Part shown: positions 18,687 to 27,187 of the stretch, one piece after another
Position numbering within the stretch: position 1 is the stretch's first letter
How the letters are laid out: the number at the start of each line of letters is the position of its first letter
NCBI GenBank assembly: GCA_963730325.1
Contig: CAVSRC010000019.1
Coordinates: 310,001-374,000, forward strand
Length of the DNA: 64,000 nucleotides
Direction: 5' to 3'
Source: CAVSRC01 sp963730325
GTDB taxonomy: Bacteria > Pseudomonadota > Alphaproteobacteria > Rhizobiales > Kaistiaceae
Notes under the pieces: model-generated
Seen by the model: only the letters and a program-made list of their open reading frames with translations
Told to the model about the DNA's origin: nothing
Database searches by the model: none
Program-made: the position numbers and the translations under genes

Positions 18687-19555
18687 TATCTTTTGTCCAT
18701 TCGTCTCCGCTTGGAGATGCTCGGATTTTGAGGTTTCAATTCACGCGCCCGTTCGAACTCCCACGGGCCCGCGCTGCGGGGCCGAGGCGACGCCAGCAAA
18801 GGAAACCGGCGTGGGGTGAACTGACAGGCAGTCCGGGTGATCTGTCGACATCAGCGCCCGCCATGAAACGCTCGTACGCGATGGCGTGGGGCTCACAATG
18901 TGGCGGCAGCACCGATATTCGACGGTATCCGGAGCGGAAATCAGGGCATCCACCCCATCCCACCCAAATCCGGCCGAATTCACGCTGGCCATGAAAAACC
19001 CCGTAGTCTTGATGTCGCCCACGGTTCAGTGAGCGCGCGGAATATTTCATGCTTTTGCGCCGCGGAAAACCCCTTCCACAAGCTATTGCACGGCGGAATT
19101 CCAACTAAAATTCGACCAATGCTTGATATGGATCAACGCCTGTTCTTGGCCAACCTGACAGGCCGGTTCCACGGCCGTTGATATTCTATTTTTGCTATGT
19201 GTTAGCTGGCTTTGATGCACCGCCATGTTGGAGAGCACTCGGCACGACTCGTACCGCGACCGCGGTATGACAGCCGTCTTCACGGTGGCGACGGCGGGCC
19301 GCAGAATTTTCGTTACAGCCGTTCAAAATTCGTGATCGACCGGGCTCCGAATTTTGCACTGCACCATCAGGCCGCAGGATTTGCAGCCGATCACGGACAG
19401 GCATCGTCCGGCGCGGAGCCGCGCCGGGCCGGCCGCCCCCCGGTCGATTTCCCGAATTTTCTGGCTTCCAAATTGCGCTGGATCACAGTCCCATCATGGT
19501 GCATTGCGCTAAGAATCGCACCCGATCCGGCCAGAACACTGCAAGGCTTAAACTA
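18687..19555. other. Long intergenic region between hoxF and the acyl-CoA synthetase gene
   Basis: About 870 bases between divergently transcribed genes with no convincing coding sequence. It holds a perfect FNR/FixK palindrome at 19123-19136, AT-rich patches, and several copies of GAATTTT: an inverted pair at 19304-19310 and 19325-19331, plus direct copies near 19349 and 19454. Next to hoxF there is a four-codon mini reading frame (ATG at 18700, encoding MDKR) whose TAA overlaps the hoxF start as TAATG. Promoters for both directions must lie here, but I cannot place their -35/-10 boxes with confidence. Confidence 0.7.
19123..19136. promoter_or_regulatory. FNR/FixK/Anr-type box
   Basis: TTGAT-ATGG-ATCAA, an exact match to the consensus TTGAT-N4-ATCAA bound by FNR/CRP-family oxygen-responsive activators. 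It lies about 437 bases before the hoxF start and 420 before the acyl-CoA synthetase start, so either or both could be controlled, with long leaders. Being a perfect palindrome, it gives no direction. Low-oxygen control suits both a bidirectional hydrogenase and an acetyl-CoA/acetate enzyme. Confidence 0.75.
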
Positions 19556-22291
19556 ATGACCATCCGCAATCTCGAATACGCCTTCCGCGCCCGCTCGGTA
19601 GCCATTATCGGCGCTTCACCACGGGAGGGGTCCGTCGGTCTGTTCGTGACCCAGAACGTCCGCGATGCCGGCTTCAAGGGCCCGATCTGGCCGGTGAATC
19701 CGAAGCACGATTCCATCGGCGGACTTCAGTGTTATCGGGACATCGCATCCCTGCCCGCCGCGCCGGATCTGGCCGTCATCGCCACGCCCGCCAAGACGGT
19801 GCCCGGCCTGATCGCCGAGCTCGGCGAGCGCGGCACCCGCGCCGCCATGGTGCTGACCGCCGGCCTCACCCGCGAGAGCGGGCTGCGCCAGCTCATGCTC
19901 GACGCCGCCAAGCCGCACATGCTGCGCATCCTCGGGCCGAACAGCCTCGGCATGTTCGTGCCCGGCATCGGCCTCAACGCCAGCTTCGCCCACATCGCGC
20001 CGCAGCCCGGCAAGCTTGCCTTCCTGTCGCAGTCGGGGGCGCTCGCCTCCGCCGTGCTCGACTGGGCGGTCGACCGCAAGATCGGCTTCTCCAACGTCGT
20101 CTCGCTCGGCGACATGGCCGATGTCGACGTCGCCGACATGCTCGACATGCTCGCCACCGACAGCAACACGCGCGCCATCCTTCTCTACCTCGAGACCGTC
20201 TACAACACGCGCAAGTTCATGTCGGCGGCCCGCTCCGCCGCGCGCATGAAGCCGATCATCGTCATCAAGGCCGGCCGCCACGCCGCCGGCGCCAAGGCCG
20301 CCGCAACCCACACCGGGGCGCTCGCCGGCAGCGACGGCGCGGCCGACGCCGCCTTCCGGCGCGCCGGTCTGCTGCGCGTCACCGACCTGGAAGAGCTGTT
20401 CCAGGCGGCCGAGACACTGGCCCGCTTCTCGCCCATCGAGCGCGGGCGCCTCGGCATCGTCACCAATGGCGGTGGTGCAGGCGTGCTGGCCATCGACCGG
20501 ATAATCGACTACGGCGGCGAGATCGCGCCGATTTCGCAGGAGACGCTCGACGCTCTCGATAAGGTGCTCCCCAACACCTGGTCGCGGGCCAACCCGGTCG
20601 ACATCATCGGCGACGCGGGACCCGAGCGCTACCGTGCCGCCATCGAGGGCGTCTTCAACGACGACAATGTCGACGCCCTGCTGGTCATGGCCTGCCCGAC
20701 CGCCCTCGCCTCGCCCACCGGCTCGGCGCAGGCGGTGGCCGACACCGTGCGCGACATCGACGCCAAGCATCCGGCGCGCTTCAAGCCGATCCTGACCTGC
20801 TGGCTCGGCGAGCACGATGCGACCCCGGCCCGCGCCATCCTGCGCGATGCCGGCGTGGCCACCTACGACACCCCCTCCGAGGCGGTGCGCGCCCTCACCT
20901 ACCTCACCGGCTACAGCGCCGCCCAGCGCGAGCTGATGCAGACGCCGCCCTCGGCGCCGCAGATTCCCACCGATGTCGCCGCGGCCCGCAAGCTGTTCGC
21001 CGACGTTGTGGCTGACGGGCGCACGACGCTGACCGAGCCGGAAGCCAAGGCGGCACTCGCCGCCTTCGGCGTGCCGGTGGTGGAGACCCTGGTCGCCCAC
21101 GACGTCAAGGAGGCCGAGGCGATCGCGACGGACCTCCTCACCCGCAATCCGGCCGTCGCGGTGAAGCTCCTGTCGCGCGACATCAGCCACAAGTCGGATG
21201 TCGGCGGCGTGGTGCTCGGCATCCGTACGGCGCAGGCCGCCGCCAATGCCGCCCAGGGCATCCTCGACCGCGTCGCCGCCAAGGCGCCGGACGCCTCGAT
21301 CGAAGGCTTCACGGTGCAGGCGATGATCTCGCGGCCGGGCGCCCATGAGCTGATCCTCGGCATCGGCGAGGATGCTCTCTTCGGGCCCATCATTCTGTTC
21401 GGCGCCGGCGGCACCTCGGTCGAGGTGGTCGCCGACACTGCCGTCGGTCTGCCGCCGCTCGACATGAAGCTGGCCTGCGATCTGATGAATCAGACGCGCA
21501 TCTCGAAGCTGCTGGCCGGCTATCGCGACCGCCCGCCGGCCGACATCGACGCCATCGCGCGTGCCCTCATCCAGGTGTCGCAGATGGTGATCGACTGCCC
21601 GGAGATCGCCTCGCTCGACATCAACCCGCTGCTTGCCGATCAGAACGGTGCGGTGGTGCTCGACGCGCGTATCGTCATCGATCCCGAGCGTCTCGGCGAA
21701 TCGGCGCCCAACAGGCGGCTGTCGATCCGGCCCTATCCGAGCGAGTGGGAGAAGCGGATCACCACCAGCGGCGGCACGAACCTGTTCCTGCGGCCGATCC
21801 GGCCTGACGATGCGCGGCTCTATCCCGACTTCTTCGCCAAGGTCGACAACCGCGACATCCGACTGAGGTTCCTGGCGCCGCGCAAGGAGTTCGGCCACGA
21901 GTTCCTCGCCCGCATGACCCAGATCGACTATGCGCGCGAGATGGCCTTCGTTGCGCTCGATCCGGACGACGGCAAACTGCTCGGCGTGTCGCGCATCGTT
22001 GCCGACCCGGACTACACCCACGCCGAGTATGGCGTGATCGTGCGCACGGACCTGCAAGGCCGCGGCATCGGCTGGTCGCTGATGGAGCAGTTGCTCGCCT
22101 ATGCCCGCAGCGAGGGGCTCTCGATGGTCGAGGGCGAGGTGCTGTCGGAAAACAGCGAGATGCTGCTCATGTGCCGCGAGTTGGGCTTCGCCGTCCATCC
22201 CGATCCGGAGGACCCCGGCTGCTACAAGGTGAGCATCAAGCTCACGCAGCCGGCAACGGCGCCGACGGACCAGTCCGCTGCGGCGGAATAG
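19556..22291 (+). CDS. ADP-forming acyl-CoA synthetase fused to GNAT acetyltransferase
   Basis: A 911-residue three-part protein: CoA-binding and ligase domains of the NDP-forming acyl-CoA synthetase family (about 8-450), an ATP-grasp domain (about 480-700) and a C-terminal GNAT domain (about 735-890). It starts YAFRARSVAIIGASPREGSVG and contains ATHTGALAGSDGA, which keeps the histidine phosphorylated in ADP-forming acetyl-CoA synthetases. Pat/PatZ protein acetyltransferases share this layout but have often lost that histidine, so this protein may still interconvert acetyl-CoA and acetate with ATP as well as acetylate proteins. I start at 19556 (MTIRNLEYAF) after AAGG; a start 20 codons upstream is less likely. 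A strong terminator follows. Confidence 0.86.
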   Translation: MTIRNLEYAFRARSVAIIGASPREGSVGLFVTQNVRDAGFKGPIWPVNPKHDSIGGLQCYRDIASLPAAPDLAVIATPAKTVPGLIAELGERGTRAAMVLTAGLTRESGLRQLMLDAAKPHMLRILGPNSLGMFVPGIGLNASFAHIAPQPGKLAFLSQSGALASAVLDWAVDRKIGFSNVVSLGDMADVDVADMLDMLATDSNTRAILLYLETVYNTRKFMSAARSAARMKPIIVIKAGRHAAGAKAAATHTGALAGSDGAADAAFRRAGLLRVTDLEELFQAAETLARFSPIERGRLGIVTNGGGAGVLAIDRIIDYGGEIAPISQETLDALDKVLPNTWSRANPVDIIGDAGPERYRAAIEGVFNDDNVDALLVMACPTALASPTGSAQAVADTVRDIDAKHPARFKPILTCWLGEHDATPARAILRDAGVATYDTPSEAVRALTYLTGYSAAQRELMQTPPSAPQIPTDVAAARKLFADVVADGRTTLTEPEAKAALAAFGVPVVETLVAHDVKEAEAIATDLLTRNPAVAVKLLSRDISHKSDVGGVVLGIRTAQAAANAAQGILDRVAAKAPDASIEGFTVQAMISRPGAHELILGIGEDALFGPIILFGAGGTSVEVVADTAVGLPPLDMKLACDLMNQTRISKLLAGYRDRPPADIDAIARALIQVSQMVIDCPEIASLDINPLLADQNGAVVLDARIVIDPERLGESAPNRRLSIRPYPSEWEKRITTSGGTNLFLRPIRPDDARLYPDFFAKVDNRDIRLRFLAPRKEFGHEFLARMTQIDYAREMAFVALDPDDGKLLGVSRIVADPDYTHAEYGVIVRTDLQGRGIGWSLMEQLLAYARSEGLSMVEGEVLSENSEMLLMCRELGFAVHPDPEDPGCYKVSIKLTQPATAPTDQSAAAE

Positions 22292-22325
22292 GCGGACCTC
22301 GGCATCAACGCGCCTTCGTGAAATC

Positions 22326-22358
22326 GAGCCGCTCCCCCGGGAGCGGCTCTTTTCTTTT
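22326..22358 (+). terminator. Rho-independent terminator
   Basis: GAGCCGCTCCC at 22326-22336 pairs with GGGAGCGGCTC at 22339-22349, followed by TTTTCTTTT. It sits 34 bases after the acyl-CoA synthetase stop and is oriented to end that transcript; the convergent ABC operon ends on its other side. Confidence 0.9.
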
Positions 22359-22396
22359 GGGGCCTGCCCGCGACGGCGTTGGCGCCGTTTGCGGTC

Positions 22397-23038
22397 TCAC
22401 GCCTGCCTGACGGCGACGACCCTGGCCGGGCGCGGCGACAACTGGACGATCTGCCCGGCCAATCCGGCTGCCTCGCCCGCGTCGTGGGTGACGACCAGGG
22501 CCGACACGCCGCGCTCCTCGATGATCCTGCGGACCAGTGCCAGCATCTGTTGGGCAAGCTCGGCGTCAAGCCCGCTCAAGGGCTCATCGAGGAGCAGCAG
22601 GTCGGGTTCGACCACCAAGGCGCGGGCGAGCGCCACGCGCCGGCGCATGCCCCCGGAAAGCTGCCGCGGAAACCGGCGCAGCTCCTCTCCGGCGAGGCCG
22701 ACGGTGGCGAGCACCGCCCGCGCCCGCTCGCGCCGCTCGGCGGCTGCAACACCGTCCGCCTTGAGCGCAAAGGCCACGTTGTTGAGGGTCGTGCGCCAGG
22801 GCAGCAGCAGCGGATCCTGAAACATGACGGCCGTGCGCCGGCTGGCGAGGCGGACATGGCCGGAGGCAGGCTGCAGAAGGCCGGCGGCGATGGCGACCAT
22901 CGTGCTCTTGCCGCATCCGGACGGCCCCATCAGCGCTGTCACGGCGCCGTGCTGGACCGTCAGATCGATGCCATCGAGGACCGGCACACCGTTATAGGCG
23001 AAGCGCACATTCTCGAAGGCGAGCGCACTGCCGGTCAT
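22397..23038 (-). CDS. ABC transporter ATPase (nitrate/sulfonate/taurine-type importer)
   Basis: Cytosolic ATPase of an uptake system. The 213-residue protein has the Walker A motif MGPSGCGKSTM (about 37-47), a Q-loop MFQDPLLLPW, the signature LSGGMRRRVALARAL and the Walker B/D-loop LLLLDEPLSGLD. It is somewhat short for the SsuB/TauB class (about 250), mainly at the C-terminus. The start at 23038 overlaps the permease stop (ATGA). Substrate cannot be told from the ATPase. Confidence 0.9.
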   Translation of the reverse strand: MTGSALAFENVRFAYNGVPVLDGIDLTVQHGAVTALMGPSGCGKSTMVAIAAGLLQPASGHVRLASRRTAVMFQDPLLLPWRTTLNNVAFALKADGVAAAERRERARAVLATVGLAGEELRRFPRQLSGGMRRRVALARALVVEPDLLLLDEPLSGLDAELAQQMLALVRRIIEERGVSALVVTHDAGEAAGLAGQIVQLSPRPARVVAVRQA

Positions 23039-23808
23039 GGCGAGCGGCTCCGCTCGTCTTCGCGCCAGAACTCCATCCAGTGCTGCAGGGGCTGGAGCAC
23101 GATGTGGTCGACCACGATCAGCACGCAGACGACGACCACCACCCAGGCCATCGTCTCGGCAGTGTCCATGCGCACGCGCGCGGTGGCGATGCCGTCGCCT
23201 ATGCCGCCGGAACCGGAGAGCAGCTCGGCCATCACCGACACCTTCCACGACATGGCGAGCGTGGTGGCCAGCGCCGGGAAAAGGTGGCTCAGCATGTGCG
23301 GGCCATAGACGTCGAGGGCCATCGCAGAGAATGGTGCGTGAAACGCCCGCGCCATGCGGGCAAGGTCACCGTCGAGGCTGCGCACGCCCTGCACGGCCGC
23401 CGCAAAGACGATCGGTCCGGTCGCCACAGCGACGGTGAAGACGACGGCGGAGCGGCCGCCGAACCAGAGCAGGGCCAGCACGATCCACGCGATGGCGGGG
23501 ATACCGAGGAGGATCACCGCGACCGGCTGCAAGGTGAAGCGCATCTCGTCGCGCAACCCGGCCAGCGCTCCGGCAACGCAGCCGGCGAGCACCCCGATCA
23601 GCCAGCCGCTACCGGCATTGGCCGCGGTCAGCGCGAGCGCCGGCCCGACGATGCCCTCTCTCACCATGCGCCACAGCGCCGTCGCCGTGTCAGCCAGGCT
23701 GGGCAGGACCAGCGAGCCGTAGATGCGGTGTGCCCATTCCCACAGGGCCAGCAGAATCAGCAGGCCCAGCAGGCCGAACACCACGCGCTGCCACGTTCTT
23801 CTGGCCAC
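23035..23808 (-). CDS. ABC transporter permease (SsuC/TauC family)
   Basis: Inner-membrane subunit of the importer, 257 residues with about six hydrophobic helices. The coupling-helix motif shows as HMLSHLFPALATTLAMSWKV near residues 175-195, typical of the nitrate/sulfonate/taurine permease family. I place the start at the GTG at 23808, two bases beyond the stop of the binding protein; the open frame further upstream overlaps that gene and is not hydrophobic. Confidence 0.87.
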   Translation of the reverse strand: MARRTWQRVVFGLLGLLILLALWEWAHRIYGSLVLPSLADTATALWRMVREGIVGPALALTAANAGSGWLIGVLAGCVAGALAGLRDEMRFTLQPVAVILLGIPAIAWIVLALLWFGGRSAVVFTVAVATGPIVFAAAVQGVRSLDGDLARMARAFHAPFSAMALDVYGPHMLSHLFPALATTLAMSWKVSVMAELLSGSGGIGDGIATARVRMDTAETMAWVVVVVCVLIVVDHIVLQPLQHWMEFWREDERSRSP

Positions 23809-23810
23809 GC

Positions 23811-24821
23811 TCAGCCCCAATAAAAGGCCGCATCGGGTTTCTTGCCGCCGACGATGCGGGGATCGAGGTCGATCAGGTAGTCGAAGTAGAGCTCGATGTC
23901 CTGGCGGGCCTCCTTCGCACTTTGAACGTCGATATGCACGAAGGGCAGCGATCTGGCGATGACCGGCGCCGGCAGGCCAAGTGCCGCGGTAGACAGCGCC
24001 CCGGCCTGTTCGGGATTGGCCAGCACCCACGCCCCTGCCGCGACACAGGCATCGTGGGCCGCCTGCACCACCTCCGGATGGGCATCGAGAAAGGCTTCGC
24101 TGACCGCCAGCCCGACCTGCGGGATCTTCGGCCCCCTGCCCGTGTGCTCGCCGTAGACCTCGGTCACGTCGAAAGCGCGGAAAAGCGGCTGCCCCGCCTG
24201 CTTCGCCTTGATCAGCGCCGCCGTCGCCGCCGGTTCGTGCAGCACCGCCACGTCGCCGCGCCCGGCGAGATAGAGCGGCACCGCCTCGTTCGGCGAGCCG
24301 ACATAGTCGAGCGTCACGTCCTTGTCGGGGTCGATGCCGGACCACTTCAGCACCAGGCGGAAGATCAGGTCCGGCGCCTCGTTCTTGTTGGACAGGAGCA
24401 CGTGCTTGCCGGCCAGGTCCTCGATTTTCGTGATGCTCTGGTCACGCGCCATCACATAGAGCACGCCCCAGGTCACCACGTTCACCATGCGCGTGCCGGC
24501 GCCGCGGTTGAAGAAGTTCGCCGCCGCATAGGTCGAGGTGGCAAACAGCTCGAATTCGCCCGTGGCGATGCCGGCCCGCATCTGGTCGGTGCTCTTCCAG
24601 ACATCGAAGCGCGCGCCGGGCGCCACCGTCTCCAGGGCGCCGGAGGCCACGGCGCGGGCGAAGACGGCCGAGGGCGAAGCGGGAATGCCCCACAGGGTCA
24701 GCGGGTTTTCGAGCGTCGCGGCGAGCGCGCGCCGCGGCAGCAGGAGCCCGGAAGCCCCGAGGGTGGCCAAACCAAGGAGGAAGCTACGCCGGTCGAGCAG
24801 CGGGCGGCTGGAGGGAATCAT
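23811..24821 (-). CDS. ABC transporter substrate-binding protein (NMT1/SsuA-like)
   Basis: Periplasmic binding protein of 336 residues. The N-terminal signal LLDRRSFLLGLATLGASGLLL contains a twin arginine and ends around ALAAT, so export may be by Tat. The mature part has the two-lobed NMT1/THI5-like pattern, with LWGIPASPSAVFARAVASG near the start and STYAAANFFNRGAG. Members bind sulfonates, taurine, nitrate, bicarbonate or thiamine precursors; the ligand here is unknown. An organosulfur ligand would fit the sulfur genes at 48-63 kb, but this is a guess. First gene of the three-gene operon. Confidence 0.85.
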   Translation of the reverse strand: MIPSSRPLLDRRSFLLGLATLGASGLLLPRRALAATLENPLTLWGIPASPSAVFARAVASGALETVAPGARFDVWKSTDQMRAGIATGEFELFATSTYAAANFFNRGAGTRMVNVVTWGVLYVMARDQSITKIEDLAGKHVLLSNKNEAPDLIFRLVLKWSGIDPDKDVTLDYVGSPNEAVPLYLAGRGDVAVLHEPAATAALIKAKQAGQPLFRAFDVTEVYGEHTGRGPKIPQVGLAVSEAFLDAHPEVVQAAHDACVAAGAWVLANPEQAGALSTAALGLPAPVIARSLPFVHIDVQSAKEARQDIELYFDYLIDLDPRIVGGKKPDAAFYWG

Positions 24822-25186
24822 CGGGAGGAGTCTCCTGTATCGCATGTGGCTCCAAACGCGCCCTCCTCCCGATCCCCGGGCCCGGCGGGTGGCCACGATC
24901 GGCCGGGCGGCGAAGCCGCCATCGGTCCCTGGGATGTCGACGCCTGGCCGGGCCAAACGAGCGGCTCCGACCAATTGGAATAATTCGCAGACTAAGCGGC
25001 CGATTTGTCGCGACCCGCATTGATCCAGGCCAAAGAGAATCCAGCGGTTTCCGGCTATTGCGCAAACGTAGAACGTGAGCCGCTAAAGGGCTCGTCACGG
25101 ATGCCACCCACAATCGGATGGCGCTCCGGGCCGCAGCGGGAGGACCTTGGCTTCACTGGCTACTGTCAGCAGGTACGAGGTCATCA
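24822..25186. other. Intergenic region upstream of the [FeFe] hydrogenase operon
   Basis: A 365-base gap between divergent transcripts (ABC importer to the left, hydrogenase to the right). No convincing gene. It contains the FNR-like site at 25020-25033, and the last bases hold the ACGAGG ribosome binding site of the diaphorase gene. Around 24965-25010 the sequence is slightly AT-richer. I see no clear sigma-54 or sigma-70 promoter. Confidence 0.6.
25020..25033 (+). promoter_or_regulatory. Imperfect FNR/FixK-type site upstream of the [FeFe] hydrogenase genes
   Basis: TTGAT-CCAG-GCCAA matches TTGAT-N4-ATCAA at eight of ten defined bases; the left half is perfect. Its centre lies about 160 bases before the diaphorase start. 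If used as a class II activator site, transcription would begin near 25068. This would make the [FeFe] hydrogenase anaerobically induced, which suits an oxygen-sensitive enzyme. Confidence 0.45.
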
Positions 25187-27184
25187 ATGACGCAAGTCGT
25201 TTTTGGGGTCTGGGACGGGATCGTCCATGACGTCCACAACGGCAAGATCCCGAGTGAATCCGCTCTCACGCAGCTGAAGAAGTTCGACGAGTTCGACGAC
25301 GGCAACGCCATCCGGGCGTTCTTCGGCGATCGCGGCTTCTTCGTCTTCGACGAGAGTGTCAGCCTGATCGACGGGCTTTATCACTACATGGAAAAGGCGG
25401 CCGAGCAGTCGTGCGGCGCCTGCACACCGTGCCGGATGGGCACGGTGCTGGTGCGCGACGCACTCGACAAGTTGCGGCGCGGTCTCGATTCGACGCTCGA
25501 TTTCGACGACATCGAACTGCTCGGCCAGCAGATGCGGACAACCTCGCTGTGCGGCCTCGGCCAGACCTGCGCAGTCGCGCTTCTCGACGTGCTCCACCAC
25601 TTCCGCGATCGCGTCGAAAAGGAGGTCGCCGACCACAGGCCGATCCGGTCGCAGCACGGCATGGCCTACATGACCGCGCCCTGCATCGAGGCGTGCCCGT
25701 CCAAGGTCAACGTACCGCGCTACATCGACTACATCCGCGACGGCAAGCCGGAAAACTCGCTCGGCGTGCTCCTGCAGAAATATCCGATGGCCGCGACCTG
25801 CGGCCGCGTCTGCGTGCGCTATTGCGAACTCGCCTGCCGGCGCAAATTCGTGGACGAGGCGGTCGGCATCAAGATGCTCAAGCGCTACGTCGCCGACCAG
25901 CAGAAGGGGCCGAACGCCCTCAAGTTCACCCGAGACATGATCAAACGGCCGCTCGAGGACGGCATGAAGGTGGCAGTGGTCGGCGCCGGCCCGGCCGGCA
26001 TTTCGGCCGCCTATCACCTGCTGCTGCACGGCTACCACGTCGACGTGTTCGAGAAGACCGAGCAGGCCGGCGGCATGGCGCAGATCGGCATCCCCAGCTA
26101 TCGCCTGCCCAAGGACACGCTGGCGCTCGAGACCGACATCATCGTCGATCTCGGCGGCCGCTTCCGCTACGGACAGGCGCTCGGCCGCGATTTCTCCGTC
26201 GACGATCTGTTCGCGCAGGGCTTCAAGGCGGTCTTCCTGGCGCTCGGCTGCCAGCAGGGCACCGCGCTCGGCGTCGACAACGAGGAGAAAGCAACCGAAG
26301 GCTACTACAGCGGCATCGACTTCCTGCTCAAGGTGCACGATCACGTCGGCGGGATCGAGAAGCTCGACCTCAAGGGCGAAGTCGTGGTCGTCGGCGGCGG
26401 CAACGTCGCCATGGACTGCGTGCGCTCGTCACTGCGTCTCGGCGCCGACAACGTTCATGTCATCTACCGCCGCACGGAGAAGGACATGCCGGCCGACCAC
26501 GAGGAACTCGAGGCGGCGCATCACGAGGGCATCCACTTCCACACCCTGCGCAACCCGACCCGCATCATCACCGAAAACGGCAAGGTGGTCGGCGTCGAGC
26601 TGGTCCGCATGGAACAGACGGAACCGGACGAGTTGGGCCGCCGCAAGGTGCGGCCGATCCCCGGCTCCGAATTCGTCATGAAGTGCGACACGATCATCGC
26701 CGCCATCGGCCAGCAGGTCGAAAATTCCGACGATGTCAGGCGCCAGGGCGTCGAGCTCAACCGCTGGAAGACCGTCGAGACCGACCGGACGCTGGCGACC
26801 TCGCGTCCCGGTGTCTTCGCCGGCGGCGACTGCGTCACCGGGCCGTCGACCCTGATCATCGCCATGGCCACGGGCCTCAAGGCGGCGCGCAACATCGACG
26901 ACTGGATCCAGCAAGGCAGCGTGCGCTTCTACAAGCGCTCGCGCATGCGTCACCTCATCAAGGACAATGATTTCCTGGCCGACGACGTGATCGCGACGCC
27001 GGTACGCAACATGTATCGCGTGCACAACCCGGCGCTCGATCCCGAACTCAGGAAACACATGTTCGAGGAGGTGGAACAGACCATCAGCGACAGGGAAGCC
27101 TACGCCGAGGCGCACCGCTGCATGCGGTGCTACCGCATCTATTCCGTCGTAACTGCGCATTCCATTCCCGAAGGAGCGGCCTGA
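25187..27184 (+). CDS. [FeFe] hydrogenase-linked diaphorase: NuoF C-terminal domain fused to GltD-like flavoprotein
   Basis: A 665-residue fusion predicted to pass electrons between pyridine nucleotide and the HydA subunit encoded three bases downstream. Residues about 60-135 match only the C-terminal [4Fe-4S] domain of NuoF, with SCGACTPCRMG (Cys76, 79, 82) and SLCGLGQTC; the FMN/NADH-binding NuoF part is absent. Residues about 155-640 match the small subunit of glutamate synthase/NfnB: two cysteine clusters (APCIEACPSKVNVPRYIDY, CGRVCVRYCELACRRKF), the FAD motif VAVVGAGPAGISAAYHL and the second dinucleotide motif VVVVGGGNVAMDCVRSSLRL. A last CMRC lies near the C-terminus. This family usually uses NADPH. 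I start at 25187, preceded by ACGAGG. Confidence 0.88.
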   Translation: MTQVVFGVWDGIVHDVHNGKIPSESALTQLKKFDEFDDGNAIRAFFGDRGFFVFDESVSLIDGLYHYMEKAAEQSCGACTPCRMGTVLVRDALDKLRRGLDSTLDFDDIELLGQQMRTTSLCGLGQTCAVALLDVLHHFRDRVEKEVADHRPIRSQHGMAYMTAPCIEACPSKVNVPRYIDYIRDGKPENSLGVLLQKYPMAATCGRVCVRYCELACRRKFVDEAVGIKMLKRYVADQQKGPNALKFTRDMIKRPLEDGMKVAVVGAGPAGISAAYHLLLHGYHVDVFEKTEQAGGMAQIGIPSYRLPKDTLALETDIIVDLGGRFRYGQALGRDFSVDDLFAQGFKAVFLALGCQQGTALGVDNEEKATEGYYSGIDFLLKVHDHVGGIEKLDLKGEVVVVGGGNVAMDCVRSSLRLGADNVHVIYRRTEKDMPADHEELEAAHHEGIHFHTLRNPTRIITENGKVVGVELVRMEQTEPDELGRRKVRPIPGSEFVMKCDTIIAAIGQQVENSDDVRRQGVELNRWKTVETDRTLATSRPGVFAGGDCVTGPSTLIIAMATGLKAARNIDDWIQQGSVRFYKRSRMRHLIKDNDFLADDVIATPVRNMYRVHNPALDPELRKHMFEEVEQTISDREAYAEAHRCMRCYRIYSVVTAHSIPEGAA

Positions 27185-27187
27185 GCC

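Noticed and set aside
19473..19486. Second FNR-like site (TTGCG-CTGG-ATCAC) close to the acyl-CoA synthetase start
   Set aside because: Three mismatches to the consensus; too degenerate to annotate.
19616..22198. 860-codon open frame on the minus strand opposite the acyl-CoA synthetase gene
   Set aside because: It is antisense to a clear family member, has no recognisable domain and shows the low-complexity Gly/Arg/Asp/His composition typical of shadows in high-GC DNA.
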